Shown here piece after piece: positions 62,656-64,000 of a stretch of DNA of 64,000 nt. Position 1 is the stretch's first letter. Every line of letters begins with the position of its first letter. Origin of the DNA: Arthrobacter sp. EpRS71 (GTDB lineage: Bacteria; Actinomycetota; Actinomycetes; Actinomycetales; Micrococcaceae); assembly GCF_001512285.1 (NCBI RefSeq), contig NZ_LNUV01000003.1:940686-1004685 (forward strand), given 5' to 3'. Below the pieces are notes generated by a model. The model worked only from the letters and a program-made list of their open reading frames with translations. It made no database searches and was not told the origin of the DNA. The position numbers and the translations under genes are program-made.

Positions 62656-62697
62656 TCGCCTCTGGGAGCGCCGAACAGGCACATCGCGAAAGGCGAC
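62655..62697 (+). promoter_or_regulatory. Stem that may mask the patatin-gene ribosome-binding site
   Basis: GTCGCCT (62655-62661) can pair with AGGCGAC (62691-62697), which includes part of AAAGG, the ribosome-binding site of the gene at 62702. The left arm begins at the last base of the leader stop codon. Ribosome movement on the leader could open or close it; this is inference. Confidence 0.4.
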
Positions 62698-62701
62698 TCC
62701 C

Positions 62702-63727
62702 ATGAACACAACTCGTTCTTCTTTAGACATCAACGCACCCTCTGATGGACAGGATTCCAATCAGCTGGTCTCTCACCAGCCCCACCCGGCGATTGACGCC
62801 TCAAAGAGGGTGCCCACTGGCGAGCGGGCGCTGATCCTCGGCGGCGGCGGGTCCACAGGCAACGCATGGCTGATCGGCGTCGTCGCTGGGCTTTTCGACG
62901 CCGGGTTGGACGTAACCGCTGCGGACCTCACCGTTGGCACGTCCGCCGGTTCGACGGCGGCGGCCCAGTTGGTGGGGGCAACTCCACCCGAGCTCTTTGA
63001 TGCCGTCCTTGCCGCGGCCGCGGTGATGCCCGCCGTGATCCCTGGCGCCGACTCCGCGCCATCCGCTCCTGCCAAGCACGTCGGCGGGAGGAACGGAGCC
63101 CGGGCTGTGACCGACCATATGGAACGAACCGGAAAAATCCTGGAGGACTCCACGGACATGGCTGATATGAGACGCCGCATGGGTGCCGCGGCTCTGGACA
63201 TGGCCGAAGCCATGGAAGGCTCCAGTGCACGCTGGCGCCAAACCGTAGCCGCCCGACTACCCCATCAGGAGTGGCCGGAACGATTAGTGCTCCTCACGGC
63301 GGTTGACGCCCGCACCGGTGAACCGGTGGTGTTCGACCGCCATAGCAGAGTGGCGTTGGTTGACGCTGTGGCCGCCAGCTGTGCCAGTGGGTTCGCTTAT
63401 GGCATTGGCAGCAATCACTATATCGACGGCGGCTACCGTTCCAACGCCGATAATGCCGACCTAGCGGCCGGGTACAGCCGCGTGCTGGTGCTGTCACCCT
63501 TTGGAGGTAAGACGCGAACTCCCTTGGAATGGGGCATGCACTTAACCGCACAGGTAGACGAACTACGCCGCAGCGGAAGCCGGGTTGAAACGGTCTTCCC
63601 CGTCAAGGAGGCTGAGCACCTGTTTGGCGTCAACGCCATGGACCTGTCGCTTCGGCCGGCAGCTGCCCAAGCCGGCTTCGATCAGGGCAAAGCCTTGGCC
63701 GGTCCGCTTAGCGCGTTCTGGCGCTGA
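62702..63727 (+). CDS. Patatin-like phospholipase
   Basis: The 341-residue patatin-family lipase has the oxyanion loop ALILGGGGSTGNAW, nucleophile elbow GTSAG and the Asp-containing YIDGGYRSNADNADLAAGY, completing the Ser-Asp dyad. No signal peptide or membrane anchor is seen. ATG 62702 has AAAGG eight bases upstream, partly inside a stem. Acyl substrate unknown. Confidence 0.88.
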   Translation: MNTTRSSLDINAPSDGQDSNQLVSHQPHPAIDASKRVPTGERALILGGGGSTGNAWLIGVVAGLFDAGLDVTAADLTVGTSAGSTAAAQLVGATPPELFDAVLAAAAVMPAVIPGADSAPSAPAKHVGGRNGARAVTDHMERTGKILEDSTDMADMRRRMGAAALDMAEAMEGSSARWRQTVAARLPHQEWPERLVLLTAVDARTGEPVVFDRHSRVALVDAVAASCASGFAYGIGSNHYIDGGYRSNADNADLAAGYSRVLVLSPFGGKTRTPLEWGMHLTAQVDELRRSGSRVETVFPVKEAEHLFGVNAMDLSLRPAAAQAGFDQGKALAGPLSAFWR

Positions 63728-63740
63728 CCCGTCGCATGTC

Positions 63741-63779
63741 AGCCGCGACTGGGGGTTCCTCCAACCGTCAGTCGCGGCT
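63741..63779 (+). terminator. Terminator of the patatin-like gene
   Basis: AGCCGCGACTG (63741-63751) pairs with CAGTCGCGGCT (63769-63779) around a 17-nt loop; it starts 13 bases after the stop. Confidence 0.8.
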
Positions 63780-63830
63780 GCTTCTAACTGGGTTCCGGCC
63801 GTCTTCGTGGGTGGTTTTGGTTGTTAAATG

Positions 63831-63865
63831 CGGGGAGCCCCGACCTGTGTGGTCGGGGCTCCCCG
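63831..63865 (-). terminator. Terminator of the rRNA operon
   Basis: A perfect 15-bp GC-rich stem (63831-63845 with 63851-63865) with a 5-nt loop lies just past the 5S rRNA 3' end on the minus strand, followed there by a CATTTAAC tail. Confidence 0.9.
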
Positions 63866-63872
63866 TGAATGG

Positions 63873-63990
63873 TTGTCCGGCGGTGTCCTACTCTCCCACA
63901 CCCTCCCGGGTGCAGTACCATCGGCGCTGTGGGTCTTAGCTTCCGGGTTCGGAATGGGACCGGGCGTTTCCCCCACGCTATGACCGCCGT
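63873..63990 (-). rRNA. 5S ribosomal RNA
   Basis: On the minus strand the sequence runs from ACGGCGGTCATAGCG, through CCGAACCCGGAAGCTAAGAC (the conserved 5S core), to a paired CGCCGGACAA end, about 118 nt in all. The 16S and 23S genes would lie to the right, outside the window. Confidence 0.95.
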
Positions 63991-64000
63991 AACTCTGTTA

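Overview
The window is high-GC chromosomal DNA from an actinobacterium of the Arthrobacter/Paenarthrobacter type (Micrococcaceae). The call rests on GTG/TTG starts, strong GC3 bias, many LacI/ROK-controlled sugar operons, ATGA-coupled genes and the family content. No CRISPR array, prophage, insertion sequence or tRNA was seen. The right edge carries a 5S rRNA gene on the minus strand, so an rRNA operon probably continues beyond it.

Layout. 1-3.5 kb: the end of an alanine-dehydrogenase-like gene, an MFS exporter and a divergent LysR regulator. 3.7-9.7 kb: a poorly understood carbohydrate locus. A LacI repressor and an esterase are divergent from a three-gene coupled operon (Gfo/Idh/MocA oxidoreductase, DUF993 aldolase-like protein, TIM-barrel isomerase), with two near-palindromic LacI operators between them. 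9.7-11.7 kb: terminators, a structured inverted repeat, two small proteins and a BrkB-type membrane protein. 11.7-28.3 kb: three adjacent sugar catabolic units, namely xylose (ROK repressor, xylA, xylB), arabinose (LacI-type regulator, araB, araD, araA, mutarotase) and rhamnose (LacI repressor, rhaM, rhaI, aldolase-dehydrogenase fusion, rhaB). None contains a transporter.

28.4-37.6 kb: panD, an auxin-efflux-type carrier, a GH15 enzyme fused to a trehalose-phosphatase-like domain that has lost its catalytic aspartates, and an aminotransferase plus semialdehyde dehydrogenase pair divergent from a PucR regulator. The last pair suggests beta-alanine or related beta-amino acid breakdown. 37.6-52.5 kb: a luciferase-like monooxygenase region. 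An eight-gene coupled operon (ABC permease, ATPase, lipoprotein, three LLM monooxygenases, a DUF1684 protein and a 53-residue protein) is divergent from a FAD/NAD(P)-binding protein. A second lipoprotein paralogue and a further LLM enzyme lie 4-12 kb away, separated by a threonine dehydratase, a GNAT enzyme and a secreted FG-GAP protein. 52.5-64 kb: GNAT, HerA-like ATPase, a membrane-anchored protein, a PPOX-family flavoprotein with a truncated second copy, an NHL-thioredoxin protein, a CopD-CtaG protein, HU, GNAT, a patatin-like lipase behind a short leader ORF, and 5S rRNA.

A recurring theme is a family of five roughly 67-bp palindromes sitting at gene 3' ends. Their arms show compensatory changes, suggesting a mobile or conserved hairpin used as a gene-end element.
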